Shown: positions 16,954 to 26,878 of the stretch, piece after piece
Numbering within the stretch: the first letter of the stretch is position 1
Layout of the letters: the number at the start of each line of letters is the position of its first letter
Source: Planctomycetota bacterium
Lineage (GTDB): Bacteria > Planctomycetota > Phycisphaerae > UBA1845
Direction: 5' to 3'
DNA length: 64,000 nt
Assembly: GCA_024280855.1 (NCBI GenBank)
Contig: JAJRPG010000082.1
Coordinates: 1 to 64,000, forward strand
Notes under the pieces: model-generated
Told to the model about the DNA's origin: nothing
Databases searched by the model: none
Seen by the model: only the letters and a program-made list of their open reading frames with translations
Translations under genes and position numbers: made by a program

Positions 16954-19755
16954 TTACATTACCTCAATGCGAGCGGCGAGTTTCTTGTAATCGCACTGAC
17001 CGCTAACCGGATCCCACGCGCGATGGCTCACCGAGTTGACCAACCATTTATTCTTTTTAGGATCGGCACTATCCGCGACCGACAAATTCCACGGACTAAA
17101 CAAATAACCAGGCGGCACTTCTGTACGCGAAGGACGAATCATGCTCATTTGCCCTACCGAAACACGCGCTTCATAAGAGCCACGACGAGTCACCAGCCGT
17201 ACACGCTGACCGTCACGAATACCAAATCGTTTCGCATCCTCTTCGCTAAGTTCTACATATTGCTCTGGGACAAGCTTCAAAGTCGTAGCCCCTCGAATCG
17301 TCTTCGCGGTGTGGAAGTGTTCATACACCACACCCAACCCTAACCAGAATGGATAAACATCTTTTTCCTTATGATCGTTTAGTGTTAAAGAAGCGTCTCG
17401 ATACTCATCCAAATGTGGCAATTCAGGTGGTAGACCGGCATCACGGGCTTCGACCAAAATCTTTGGCTTGCCCTTGTTTTTACCTTCTGTGTACACGTCA
17501 TCAATTAAAAACGGACCTTCACCGGGGCGACTCTTATTGCCATATTTACTGAGTCTTTCGGTCACATCTTTGAGCTTGGAATAATCCTGCTCGCAAAGTT
17601 TCATTTTCGCTTTGCCATCCGCATGACGGAAGGCGCCATAGGGCATACCGCTCCACCCTTCTTGCCCCAGATAACGGCGTGGCGTACCGCCGGCCTTGGC
17701 GATGTCAGCCGTTGGCGCGGGCCATTGAACACCACGCAGAGCGCGCAATTGATCGTAGGGCGACGTGCCATCCTGTTTTTCAACTTCTAACATACCCGTC
17801 AAATCCGCATCAGAGCCTTTACTTGCTTTCAGTATGTCTCGGAAAATATCTTCGGGGTCATAAGCCATGATGCCATTGCCCATTTTTATTGTCTTTTCAT
17901 AGGGGAAAATTTTGTGTGCATCCATGCCAAGTTTTTCAGCTAAGACCTTGGCTTTGTCGATGGCCATGTCCATATCCGGGCGGCAGTTCGGCGGCGGGTT
18001 TGCCGTTCCGTCACACACATAAATACGTCGCTCCGATTGGATGTACGTCCCGCCGGTCCATTCCCCCCAAGTCGCAGCCGGGAAAATAACGTCGGCGTAC
18101 AAATTGTTTGGCGCGTGACGATAAATTTCTTGAATAACAACAAACATTTTGGTCAACGCGGGGCGAACCAATGTATCCAGGTCCGGCATGTGAACGTGCG
18201 TGGTGTACATCCAGAACATCGCATCCAAGCCGCCCTTCAAAGCCCGCTCCATCATGCCGATGACCATGCCCGGGTTCGGTAACGTAGAAGCTTGTGTTAA
18301 ATTTTCATAGGGTACACGCCACGCTTTCGCTATATGCTTTCGCCACTCAACATTTTTTAGTGACTCATTGAAAGGCAATCGCCCCGTAAGCCCACCCATA
18401 AGACGTTCGCTCATCGCATTAGGCTGGCCGGTTTGCGAATGGCTACCGCATCCAGGTCTTCCAAGATTTCCGGTTAACAGATGCAGATTGATAATGCTGA
18501 TGGTGTTATGTTGCCCGTGAAGCATTTGGTTATAGCCAATGCCCCAAAAACTTAGCACGCCACCTCGACCACGCTGCCGACCCTTGATCGAAGCCTCCGC
18601 CCACTCACGAGCAACATTTTCAATCATCTCAACCGTCACACGACCACCTTCAATGGGGTCCATGCTTTTAACGACTTGCTCAGGCGAATACCTGGCTAGC
18701 ACACCCTCTTTATACGCCTGCCAACCGTTGACATTCTTTTCCAACCAACTTTCAGACATACAAGCAGCTGGATACCGCTTTATAATCACATGGGCAATGG
18801 CGTTGATATGGCTAATGTCGCCGTTGAGCGTTGGAATGTGATAGCTATTTCGCGGGTTGATGTCTTCCAAACCAATCACACTACCCGTCTTTCTCGGATC
18901 AGCGATACAAGTAGGAATGTCGTGCTTTGCTTTGTGGTCAGCTACCCGCCAATACAAAATGGGGTGCGCTTCGCGTGCGTTGTGTCCCCAAAAAGTAATA
19001 AAGTCCGCCTCTTCAATATCTTCATAACTCGTTGGTGGTGCATCCGAACCATATGAATGAAAGTACCCCGTCACAGCTGAGGTCATGCACATACGGGCGT
19101 TGGCTTCGATGGAATTACTTCCAAGCACGCCCTTCATCATGACGTTCTCGATCCACTGCGCTTCCATGGTAAGTTGACCAGAACCATTAAGACCTACAGC
19201 ATTAGCCCCCTTCTCTTTGATGATCTCAGCGATACGTTCTGCGACGAGTTCCTCGGCCTCTTCATAGGTCGCCTCACGATAGACATCGTCACTAAACCGC
19301 CCCTTCGTCGCAGACACATGGCCACGCAAGGGGTCGCTCATGTCCTTGCGAATAAGAACTTTGGTCAGTCGATCACGATAAATTGGCTCGTGTGCATTGA
19401 GGCCTTTGATACATTGAATACCGCGGTTAGTCGGATGCTTTTTATCCGGAACCATACCCACCACTTTGCCTCGCTCCACCTTAATGAGCGTCCCACAGCC
19501 AACGCCACAATAAGGACACGCAGCTTGCAACAGCTTCACGCCGTTATTTATCTTCCCCGTTACAGGACTTGCGTGCGCCTGCACAAATTCATCTGGTAAA
19601 AAACCAGTCGCAGCTACCGCTGCCCCAGTCCCCGCAGCCATTTGCATAAACTTTCGCCGATCAAAACCTTCGCCGTACTTCACCTTTCGGTGAATCGTGC
19701 ATGGCATCTCTGCGTCTTTGTCATTTAGAACATCAAGTGGTTTGTCACTCATCAT
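16954..19755 (-). CDS. napA: NapA-type periplasmic nitrate reductase (molybdopterin oxidoreductase)
   Basis: 933 residues of the bis-MGD DMSO-reductase superfamily. A twin-arginine signal (FDRRKFMQMA, R33-R34) predicts folded export. C80, C83, C87 and C115 bind the [4Fe-4S] cluster, followed by the NapA Lys at 117 (CIKG). C223 in RMCMTSAV occupies the molybdenum-ligand position as in NapA; the codon is a normal Cys codon, so this is not a selenocysteine formate dehydrogenase. It is longer than typical NapA (about 830). No NapB or NapC is present; the multiheme cytochrome and NapG-like genes take their place. Nitrate is the expected substrate, but related oxyanions are not excluded by sequence. 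Confidence 0.82.
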   Translation of the reverse strand: MMSDKPLDVLNDKDAEMPCTIHRKVKYGEGFDRRKFMQMAAGTGAAVAATGFLPDEFVQAHASPVTGKINNGVKLLQAACPYCGVGCGTLIKVERGKVVGMVPDKKHPTNRGIQCIKGLNAHEPIYRDRLTKVLIRKDMSDPLRGHVSATKGRFSDDVYREATYEEAEELVAERIAEIIKEKGANAVGLNGSGQLTMEAQWIENVMMKGVLGSNSIEANARMCMTSAVTGYFHSYGSDAPPTSYEDIEEADFITFWGHNAREAHPILYWRVADHKAKHDIPTCIADPRKTGSVIGLEDINPRNSYHIPTLNGDISHINAIAHVIIKRYPAACMSESWLEKNVNGWQAYKEGVLARYSPEQVVKSMDPIEGGRVTVEMIENVAREWAEASIKGRQRGRGGVLSFWGIGYNQMLHGQHNTISIINLHLLTGNLGRPGCGSHSQTGQPNAMSERLMGGLTGRLPFNESLKNVEWRKHIAKAWRVPYENLTQASTLPNPGMVIGMMERALKGGLDAMFWMYTTHVHMPDLDTLVRPALTKMFVVIQEIYRHAPNNLYADVIFPAATWGEWTGGTYIQSERRIYVCDGTANPPPNCRPDMDMAIDKAKVLAEKLGMDAHKIFPYEKTIKMGNGIMAYDPEDIFRDILKASKGSDADLTGMLEVEKQDGTSPYDQLRALRGVQWPAPTADIAKAGGTPRRYLGQEGWSGMPYGAFRHADGKAKMKLCEQDYSKLKDVTERLSKYGNKSRPGEGPFLIDDVYTEGKNKGKPKILVEARDAGLPPELPHLDEYRDASLTLNDHKEKDVYPFWLGLGVVYEHFHTAKTIRGATTLKLVPEQYVELSEEDAKRFGIRDGQRVRLVTRRGSYEARVSVGQMSMIRPSRTEVPPGYLFSPWNLSVADSADPKKNKWLVNSVSHRAWDPVSGQCDYKKLAARIEVM

Positions 19756-22700
19756 CTATTCTCCTTGCACCTGCGAAACGACCGCGGCTATGGTTCGCTT
19801 CGCTTGCGACTCCTGCGGGTTCTTAAACTTTTGATTCGTCTGCGTATGTTCAAAATCCACCGCCGAAGTGATCGGAGATGAAATTGATTCGTGATTCAAT
19901 TTCGTTATATCCACATCGATAGAATGAGCCGCCGGCAATGTCATCGGTGACGGCGTATCTTTTGACCAATGTCGAATGTAAGCCACAATGTCATCAATAT
20001 CGTCCGACGACAAATCAGAAAGGCCCTGCGCACCACGACCAAATGGCCGCATCGCCGTACCCTTTCGACCGCGCACGATCGTCGCCTGCAAAAAACCGTC
20101 CGTCGCCGCAGCCAGGAAGCCCTCGTTGTTTAGCTCCGGTGCCCAAGAACCCTTGCCTTCTTCACCATGACAGCCTTCACAATTCGACGTGAAAAGTTCC
20201 TGCCCACGAGACAAATCCCAAGGCACGACAAATCGATGCGGTGTGGCATTAACAAAATGAGGTCTTTCGTGTTCCCACAATCTCAAATAGGCCACGAGAT
20301 CATTTATTTCATCGCCGGTTAATTCCGCGATTGATTGAGGACCACGTTTTACAGGCCTCATCTCCGTACCCGTTCGCCCCAAAGCCATCGTCGCCATTAA
20401 GAAACCATCAGAGGCATACTTTAAGAAATTCGGATTAGATAGCGCAGGGCCACTCGCCCCTTCGCCATGTACGCCATGGCAACCAGCACAATTCGCCGCA
20501 TAGAGCAAAACACCATTTTCCGGTCTGCCATGTGGAGACTTAGCCACACGATTTAATTCATCCCGACCAGTACGTTCCAACAGTCGCAGATAAGACACGA
20601 CGTCTTCTATCTGACGATCACTAAGTTCCGAAATCCCCTGACCACCCTTACGAAAGCCACGCATTTCCGTGCCTTCTTTACCGAATGTAATCCATTCTCG
20701 AAGCATTACATCGCTTGCATTACGCAAAAAAGTTGGATTATTTAATTGTGGACCAGTCGCACCTTCAGCGTCCGTGCCATGACATCCAGAACAATGGCCT
20801 ACAAATAATTGCTTGCCCGCGTCCCAATCACCGTGAGGTACAACCTCACTATAAAACGTATCCGGTTTGCTTTCTCGCAATTGCCATGTGCGCATATATT
20901 TAATAAGTGAAGCCACATCCGCGCTAGATAAGTGCCGCCAGCTCGGCATCCCCGTTCCCGCACGACCATTCACCATCGTATCCACAAGATATTCGTCGCG
21001 TGCGACGGTCAAAAATGCTTGCGTATTAAGCGTCGGCGCCAAATCTCCTGCCCCATCCCAGCCGTGACACATCACACAATTCGCCTTATACAGCGTTTGG
21101 CCAATGTCAACCGAGACCTGCGTCGAGTCTTCCATTTCAACTAACGACAGCACCTCTGCTTCATCCGCGCGATGAACTTGCCACTGACGAATATAGGCTA
21201 AGATGTCGCTAAGTTCTCGACCATCGAACCCGCGCCAGGCAGGCATAGCTGTGTTAGGTCTACCGAAAACAATCGTATCCCGGAGAAAATCATCGGATGC
21301 AACAGCAAGAAAAGTCGGAGAGTTCAGCGTGTTACCAATGCCCCCTTCACCCAAATATCCATGACAAGCCGAGCAGTTCGCACGATACAACGCCCCACCA
21401 ACTCTAGCATCGCCAGTCGTAGCTGACACACTCGCCAAATCAGGCAAAGGCTCATCCCAATCACGAATGTAATCCACCAGCAGCGTCACCTCATCATCAG
21501 TCAGCCCACCTTCATTTGACCAAGCTAGCATCTTCGTATTCGGACGCCCCTTTGAAATGATGTTGTACAGATATTGATCGCTCACCGTAGCTAAAGTATC
21601 CGCATGATTTAGCGACGGAACCAATACATCTAGATTACTTCGCTGCTCAACCACCACACTACGCGCATCCCAGTCATGCCCCCACGGATCAGCATCCTTA
21701 GGCCAAAGCCCTTCGCGCATCGTCGTGCCAAAACCCTCGCTACCGTGACAGGCGCTACAAAACATAGCAAACAAATTATCACCGCGAACAATTTCCCCGC
21801 TAACCAATTCCACCGACGGCGACGGCATATGACTAGCCGGCGCGGATTTCCGATGCAGACTCATCATATATAGTGAAAGGTCACGGGCCTCGTCATCACT
21901 CAAAGACATGTCCGGCATGAGCGTATCGGGCGAAACCTCTTGCGGAAACTTGAAATGCTCGAACAACCATTGTTCGATAGTATGCTCGCCCTTCACATGA
22001 CCAAAATCATAATCATGACGTATTTTATCACCTACATAAGTCAGGTCCGGGCCAAGCGACCCGCCTCGACCTCGATATTGATGGCAACCAAGACAGCCTA
22101 GCCCAACCGTTAAAGATTTACCATGTGCCAATCTTGTGGCACTAGGCAGAGACGCCGTCAATGAAGCCAGGCGAATCGGCGGAGTTTGTTTTCCACTTGA
22201 ACTTGCCCCGCCATTAGCACCCGCAAAAAGGTCTTCACCGCCTCCGAACAAATCAATTTCACCATGACAGCGACCGCAACTCGTATACACCGCATCCCCA
22301 CGCAACATCGGGGTATCAATATGCGGAACGGGCTTGCCGTCATCATACCAGCCATGCGCCGAAGTTTTTGTCATCGCCCTGCCACGACCCTCGTGACAAA
22401 TCGTACAACCAAACTTGTCTGGCGAATGGTTTTGCATTAGCCCGCCAGAATGATAGGCAAGCGGCGGCGCAGCGTTAACCATCGCGGGGTTCTCGACACC
22501 AAGATGACACGACGTACAACGATCAATCGTACCAAGCTCTGCCAGATACAACTGCTTTTGCTCTATGGCAAACGCCGAAGCCGCTCGCAGCGCACCTTCG
22601 CCATCAGCTGTCGCCAATAGCTTTTCTTTGTACGTCGCCTGCGCCTCGCGCCAATCACCAGTCAGATTCTCTTCGTATGCCGCTGATACTAGCAGTAGCA

Positions 22701-22761
22701 GCGAAGCCAGCGAGCTGACCAGCAGCACGACCTTCATCATATTAACTTGTCGATAATCCAT
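19756..22761 (-). CDS. Ten-heme cytochrome c with six tandem monoheme domains
   Basis: About 1001 residues. An N-terminal membrane segment (MMKVVLLVSSL...) is followed by ten CxxCH heme sites: CTSCH, CTICH, CGRCH, CLGCH, then CSACH, CSACH, CVMCH, CSGCH, CAGCH and CEGCH. The last six sit in similar cytochrome c domains of roughly 85-95 residues, each ending in a Met-containing TxMP or TEMR segment, clearly a product of duplication. It is encoded between cytochrome b and NapA, so it probably carries electrons from the bc complex to periplasmic acceptors. ATG 22761 is chosen; the in-frame start at 22821 would be TTG and overlap the cytochrome b gene. Confidence 0.88.
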   Translation of the reverse strand: MDYRQVNMMKVVLLVSSLASLLLLVSAAYEENLTGDWREAQATYKEKLLATADGEGALRAASAFAIEQKQLYLAELGTIDRCTSCHLGVENPAMVNAAPPLAYHSGGLMQNHSPDKFGCTICHEGRGRAMTKTSAHGWYDDGKPVPHIDTPMLRGDAVYTSCGRCHGEIDLFGGGEDLFAGANGGASSSGKQTPPIRLASLTASLPSATRLAHGKSLTVGLGCLGCHQYRGRGGSLGPDLTYVGDKIRHDYDFGHVKGEHTIEQWLFEHFKFPQEVSPDTLMPDMSLSDDEARDLSLYMMSLHRKSAPASHMPSPSVELVSGEIVRGDNLFAMFCSACHGSEGFGTTMREGLWPKDADPWGHDWDARSVVVEQRSNLDVLVPSLNHADTLATVSDQYLYNIISKGRPNTKMLAWSNEGGLTDDEVTLLVDYIRDWDEPLPDLASVSATTGDARVGGALYRANCSACHGYLGEGGIGNTLNSPTFLAVASDDFLRDTIVFGRPNTAMPAWRGFDGRELSDILAYIRQWQVHRADEAEVLSLVEMEDSTQVSVDIGQTLYKANCVMCHGWDGAGDLAPTLNTQAFLTVARDEYLVDTMVNGRAGTGMPSWRHLSSADVASLIKYMRTWQLRESKPDTFYSEVVPHGDWDAGKQLFVGHCSGCHGTDAEGATGPQLNNPTFLRNASDVMLREWITFGKEGTEMRGFRKGGQGISELSDRQIEDVVSYLRLLERTGRDELNRVAKSPHGRPENGVLLYAANCAGCHGVHGEGASGPALSNPNFLKYASDGFLMATMALGRTGTEMRPVKRGPQSIAELTGDEINDLVAYLRLWEHERPHFVNATPHRFVVPWDLSRGQELFTSNCEGCHGEEGKGSWAPELNNEGFLAAATDGFLQATIVRGRKGTAMRPFGRGAQGLSDLSSDDIDDIVAYIRHWSKDTPSPMTLPAAHSIDVDITKLNHESISSPITSAVDFEHTQTNQKFKNPQESQAKRTIAAVVSQVQGE

Positions 22762-22805
22762 GACATTTTTCCGGGCAGGTTTCACTCCGCCAATAACCAC
22801 ACCGC

Positions 22806-24398
22806 CTAATGCACAGGCCAATCACTTTGCGACCAATAGAAATCCCAATTCGGTCCGCGATGAACCATGGCGAAGTAGGTCAAAATGACAAACCCAACCA
22901 CGAAACAAGTAAACAATGCAATTGCGCCCATGCGCGTCGAATTCATAAATCGAACCGTCCCCACTGACCACATCGCAAACAATGCGACCAGCACCGTACC
23001 TGGATTAAAAAAGGTAATCACGATTTGCGGTACATGCGCAGTCGCCTCCCAATTCCGCAACCAACCGACGCTCACCGTAAACCAAAGCATGCCAATGACC
23101 GCGACGGCAGCGAACAGGCCACTAACCAGCGTCACACGGCGGCCTCGTGGGCCACTGAACCATAAACCGACGTCTTCTTTTTCACGATCAAGGTAAGGAA
23201 CCAAACCCAGCCCAAGCACCACTATCGCTGGAATCGCAACACCACCCATAAACGCTGAATATGAAACTAACTCTTGTAGACCAAGGAAATACCAGGGCGC
23301 TTTCGCAGGATTTTCAGGAACTTCGGGGTTAGCCATCTCGGTTAATGGAGCATCAAAAAAGTAGCCCAACAGCAACATCGCAAGCACTGTCACCATCGTA
23401 GCTGCCCCAATGACGTACATAACGTTAGGCCAAGTCGTAATCGTATTACGCATCTCACGGTTCACAGATGGTGTCTTATCTTTCATCATCGCCATCAAGC
23501 CGTAGGATTTGAGAGGCGCAGGCTCAGAGGCTAGCGCAGGCATTTCTTGTGAACTCGCATCGGCATGACTTGGCCTGGCAAAACCACCATCTTTACGAAT
23601 GCGCCAGAAATGCACGCCAAGCAGCATCGACATCGCAACCGGCAACACCATGATGTGCAGCACATAAAAACGAATTAACGCTTCCTGCCCGACCTGATGA
23701 GCGCCAAGCAACACCTCTTTCTGCCACAAACCAATGTCAAAGTATTGCGTTAGCCCCAACGCATCCGTCAACTCTTGCGGCGATTGCGCGATATTCGCAC
23801 CAATCGTCACAGCCCAAAACGCCAACTGATCCCACGGCAATAGGTATCCTGTGAAGCTCAAACTAAGCGTCAACACAAACAGCCCCATGCCAATAACCCA
23901 GTTAAAAGCCCGAGGCCTCTTATAAGCAGACGTATAAAAAGCCCTAGCCATGTGCAACATCACGAACGCCACCATCGCGTGCGCCGACCATCTATGAACA
24001 TTGCGAATCAATCGCCCCGTCGGAACCACATGCATAATGTCGAGCATCGAAGCATAAGCCTGATCGACGCTGGGTTTGTAATAAACCATCAACAGCACGC
24101 CGGTCACGCAAAGCAAAATAAACAAGACAAACGACGCAACACCAAACCCCAATGTCGTCGTCGCCTTAATCGCATGAATATGCGTACGCACGGGCAAAAT
24201 ATGCAGGAAAAAATTACTGAAAATCGTTTGAGATTTCGCTCGATCAGACGTCGGCTTACCGTGTCGCACGATCGATTCACGCAACGCAGCCGGGGTTGAA
24301 ATCAGGTTGCTTCCAAACTCTTTCAATGCCCCTTCATCGCCAATGCTACGCTCGCGCAACGGCTTTTGTGGAGTCTGCTTGTCGCCCAAATCACTCAT
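22806..24398 (-). CDS. Cytochrome b of a bc-type quinol-oxidising complex
   Basis: About 530 residues with an N-terminal cytochrome b6-like part: NVHRWSAHAMV and LLGAHQVGQEAL carry the heme-binding His, with GYLLPWDQLAFWA between them. The C-terminal part has subunit IV features (PWYFLGLQELVSYSAF, close to the PEWY region of quinol oxidation, here PAKAPWYF). It is a membrane quinol oxidase core working with the Rieske protein encoded just before it. ATG 24398 has a strong AAGGAG site eight bases upstream. Fusion of the b6 and subunit IV halves gives the long bc1-like form. Confidence 0.9.
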   Translation of the reverse strand: MSDLGDKQTPQKPLRERSIGDEGALKEFGSNLISTPAALRESIVRHGKPTSDRAKSQTIFSNFFLHILPVRTHIHAIKATTTLGFGVASFVLFILLCVTGVLLMVYYKPSVDQAYASMLDIMHVVPTGRLIRNVHRWSAHAMVAFVMLHMARAFYTSAYKRPRAFNWVIGMGLFVLTLSLSFTGYLLPWDQLAFWAVTIGANIAQSPQELTDALGLTQYFDIGLWQKEVLLGAHQVGQEALIRFYVLHIMVLPVAMSMLLGVHFWRIRKDGGFARPSHADASSQEMPALASEPAPLKSYGLMAMMKDKTPSVNREMRNTITTWPNVMYVIGAATMVTVLAMLLLGYFFDAPLTEMANPEVPENPAKAPWYFLGLQELVSYSAFMGGVAIPAIVVLGLGLVPYLDREKEDVGLWFSGPRGRRVTLVSGLFAAVAVIGMLWFTVSVGWLRNWEATAHVPQIVITFFNPGTVLVALFAMWSVGTVRFMNSTRMGAIALFTCFVVGFVILTYFAMVHRGPNWDFYWSQSDWPVH

Positions 24399-24448
24399 AC
24401 CCACGCTCCTTGCATACACCTCAACACTGATGTACGCATGCCTAAAAC

Positions 24449-24943
24449 TTACGCCTTCAACACGACCTCTCGATCAACATCAGAAAGCGTATCCGCCACA
24501 ATCCAACCTTCTGGCGACAAAGTTAAATCCACCCAGACCAAACTTTTTGGCGCAGGCCCACTAATGACATCACCAACCTCATCAAACCTTGACCCATGAC
24601 AAGGACACAAAAAATGACCCTCTTCATCACGCTCAGCTACACATCCCAAATGCGTACACACCGAAGAAATAGCTTTGAAACCAGCCTCATCACGAAACAG
24701 CCACAACCGTAGCTTTGAAAAGTAAGTTGATGATCCAACCGCAAAACGAGCCGGTTTGCCAAGCTTCACGCGTGAATTCGATTCCGGAAATACCGAAGGC
24801 ATCGGCAACCTGAGTGCCCCCAGCATAGCCATCACAAAGGCTACGATCGCAGACCAAGTAGCCGCTAAGCCCAGGAAATCCCGACGCGTCGCCGCAGGCT
24901 TAAACCGTTGACTGGTTTCAATTAGATTTTTATCCGCTGCCAT
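24449..24943 (-). CDS. Rieske [2Fe-2S] protein of the bc complex
   Basis: 164 residues. TRRDFLGLA at residues 19-27 plus a hydrophobic helix forms a twin-arginine signal anchor. The Rieske cluster is bound by C96/H98 (CTHLGC) and C113/H116 (CPCHGS), with C101 and C115 available for the stabilising disulfide; GPAPKSL is the proline loop. It extracts the first electron from quinol at cytochrome b. The gene lies 50 bases upstream of cytochrome b and 12 bases after the flavoprotein. Confidence 0.94.
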   Translation of the reverse strand: MAADKNLIETSQRFKPAATRRDFLGLAATWSAIVAFVMAMLGALRLPMPSVFPESNSRVKLGKPARFAVGSSTYFSKLRLWLFRDEAGFKAISSVCTHLGCVAERDEEGHFLCPCHGSRFDEVGDVISGPAPKSLVWVDLTLSPEGWIVADTLSDVDREVVLKA

Positions 24944-24955
24944 CAGATTGTCCTT

Positions 24956-26878
24956 TTACTTCGCCGCCACGCCTGCTTCCCAACAACTCGTAAAACCAAA
25001 ACGCTCCATCGTGATCGCATCCACAGGGCATCGCTCCGCGCAAAGCGCACAGCGAATACACTTTTCCTCATCCTTAATAATAGCAGACATGCCAGACAAA
25101 TCGACGTCGCCGTATCTCTCTAACAGAGATTCATTCAACGTCGCTTCCCCAGTTAATCTGTCGCACGACACCAACTGCAAACAAAGCTCCGGACACACGT
25201 CCGCACACCCGCCACACAAAATGCACTTTTCAGAATCAAAAATAGTATTCACACCGCAATCAAAACAACGAGACGCTTCACGCATAGACTGCTGCTCATC
25301 ATAGCCATGCTCAACCACGGTTGACTGACTTTTACTTCGCTCGGCTGCGCCCATCGTAGGAATTTCTGTTCGCGGCAGTTTTTCGTAATCAGCTTCGCGC
25401 GAATAATTAGGTATATTTATGTGAACATAATCATGCGACTCGCTGAGTTGTTTCCCGGTTAAGAACGCATGAACGTAGCGGGCACATTTTTTCCCAGACG
25501 CCACCGCATCAATCAGCAGTCGCGGGCCATAAGTAATATCACCGGCGGCGAATACATCGGGAGCTGACGTTTGCCATGTGCGATCATTCGTCTCAATCAA
25601 GCCGCGATCAGTAATTTTCACATCGCCATCAGTTTTAAGAAAAGAGACATCCGATTGCTGACCAATCGCCCAGATCACCGTATCCGCTTCGATGATCGTC
25701 ATATCATCTTCATCAAACTTAGGCGAAAATCGGCCCTGCTCATCAAACACGCGCAAGCACTTTTTAAACTTCGCTCCGCAAACCTTTCCGTCTTTCCTGA
25801 GAATTTCAACAGGCCCAAACGATGGATGAAGAAAAACGCCTTCTTCGTGCCCTTCCAGAATCTCAATATCATCCGCGGGCATTTCCTCAACACTCTCCAG
25901 ACAGCACAAATGAACCTCGCCAACATTCGCCTGACGAAGCATACTTCTGGATACGTCGTAACCAATTTGCCTAATGACAGTTCGAGAGACGTCATAAGCG
26001 ACGTTCCCCCCACCGATCACAACAATGCGTTTTCCAAGCCGAGGCAAAATCGAATCTTCGTCAGTATTTCTTACCGACACATCACGCAAAAATTCCACCC
26101 CACCAAATACCCCCGGACCTTCGCCGCCTGGAATGGGAATAATGCGCGATCGTTTCGCTCCGACCGATATCACCGTAGCCTTAAACTTACTACGAATTTC
26201 CTCGAACGAAATGTCCTTACCGACCTGCGTGTTGCAGATAAATTCAACACCTAGTGAACGAATGACTTCGACCTCTGCTTCGATCAGCTCTCTTGGCAAA
26301 CGATAGGCTGGAATACCAACAGCTAACATGCCCGCTGGCATGGGTTCCATCTCGAACACCGTAGGCCGATGCCCCAACATCGCCAGATCGTGAGCTACAG
26401 CTAACCCCGCCGGACCAGAGCCTATAATCGCCACAGCTTCGCCATCTTGTTTGCGCGTTTCAATACCATCTAACAGATTTCGAAACGCATGAAGCTCTTC
26501 GCTCCCGCTACAGTCCCGCTGTTTACCATGACTAAAAACCCGTTTCAGCAGTTCAATAGGCTTGAGTGTTTCTTTGGTAAATGACTCAGCGCCAAACCGC
26601 TCGGTGACGTATCTTTTTAATGCGCGAATAGAAACGGCGTCATCGACCGCCCCCCGCCGACAGGCTGCTTCGCACGGCGCACCACACACCCGCCCACAAA
26701 TACTCGCCAACGGGTTCGGACCACGAGCAATCAGATAAGCGGACTCGAAATCACCCCGGGCAATCGCCCGAACATACCCACGGGCGTCAGTATTCACAGG
26801 GCAGGCGTACTGGCACTTAATTTGCTTTCGCCAGTATTCCTCATCCGGAACTTCAACATGTAGTTTGCCCAACGGCAT
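24956..26878 (-). CDS. GltD-like FAD/NAD(P) oxidoreductase with ferredoxin domain
   Basis: 640 residues. Residues 20-75 form the Cys-rich Fe-S domain found in glutamate synthase small subunit and dihydropyrimidine dehydrogenase (CQYACPVNTDARGY, CGRVCGAPCEAAC). GSGPAGLAVAHDL binds FAD and VVIGGGNVAYDV binds NAD(P). The C-terminal part has two [4Fe-4S] motifs (CILCGGCADVCP, CIRCALCAERCP). No glutamate synthase large subunit is nearby, so it is likely a redox module moving electrons between NAD(P)H and ferredoxin or quinone. It is the first gene of the operon. Confidence 0.88.
   Translation of the reverse strand: MPLGKLHVEVPDEEYWRKQIKCQYACPVNTDARGYVRAIARGDFESAYLIARGPNPLASICGRVCGAPCEAACRRGAVDDAVSIRALKRYVTERFGAESFTKETLKPIELLKRVFSHGKQRDCSGSEELHAFRNLLDGIETRKQDGEAVAIIGSGPAGLAVAHDLAMLGHRPTVFEMEPMPAGMLAVGIPAYRLPRELIEAEVEVIRSLGVEFICNTQVGKDISFEEIRSKFKATVISVGAKRSRIIPIPGGEGPGVFGGVEFLRDVSVRNTDEDSILPRLGKRIVVIGGGNVAYDVSRTVIRQIGYDVSRSMLRQANVGEVHLCCLESVEEMPADDIEILEGHEEGVFLHPSFGPVEILRKDGKVCGAKFKKCLRVFDEQGRFSPKFDEDDMTIIEADTVIWAIGQQSDVSFLKTDGDVKITDRGLIETNDRTWQTSAPDVFAAGDITYGPRLLIDAVASGKKCARYVHAFLTGKQLSESHDYVHINIPNYSREADYEKLPRTEIPTMGAAERSKSQSTVVEHGYDEQQSMREASRCFDCGVNTIFDSEKCILCGGCADVCPELCLQLVSCDRLTGEATLNESLLERYGDVDLSGMSAIIKDEEKCIRCALCAERCPVDAITMERFGFTSCWEAGVAAK

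Noticed and set aside
16954-19755. The molybdoenzyme as a selenocysteine formate dehydrogenase
   Set aside because: The metal-ligand position is encoded as Cys (RMCMTSAV, C223), there is no in-frame TGA, and the surrounding residues and NapG/NapH-like neighbours fit NapA better.
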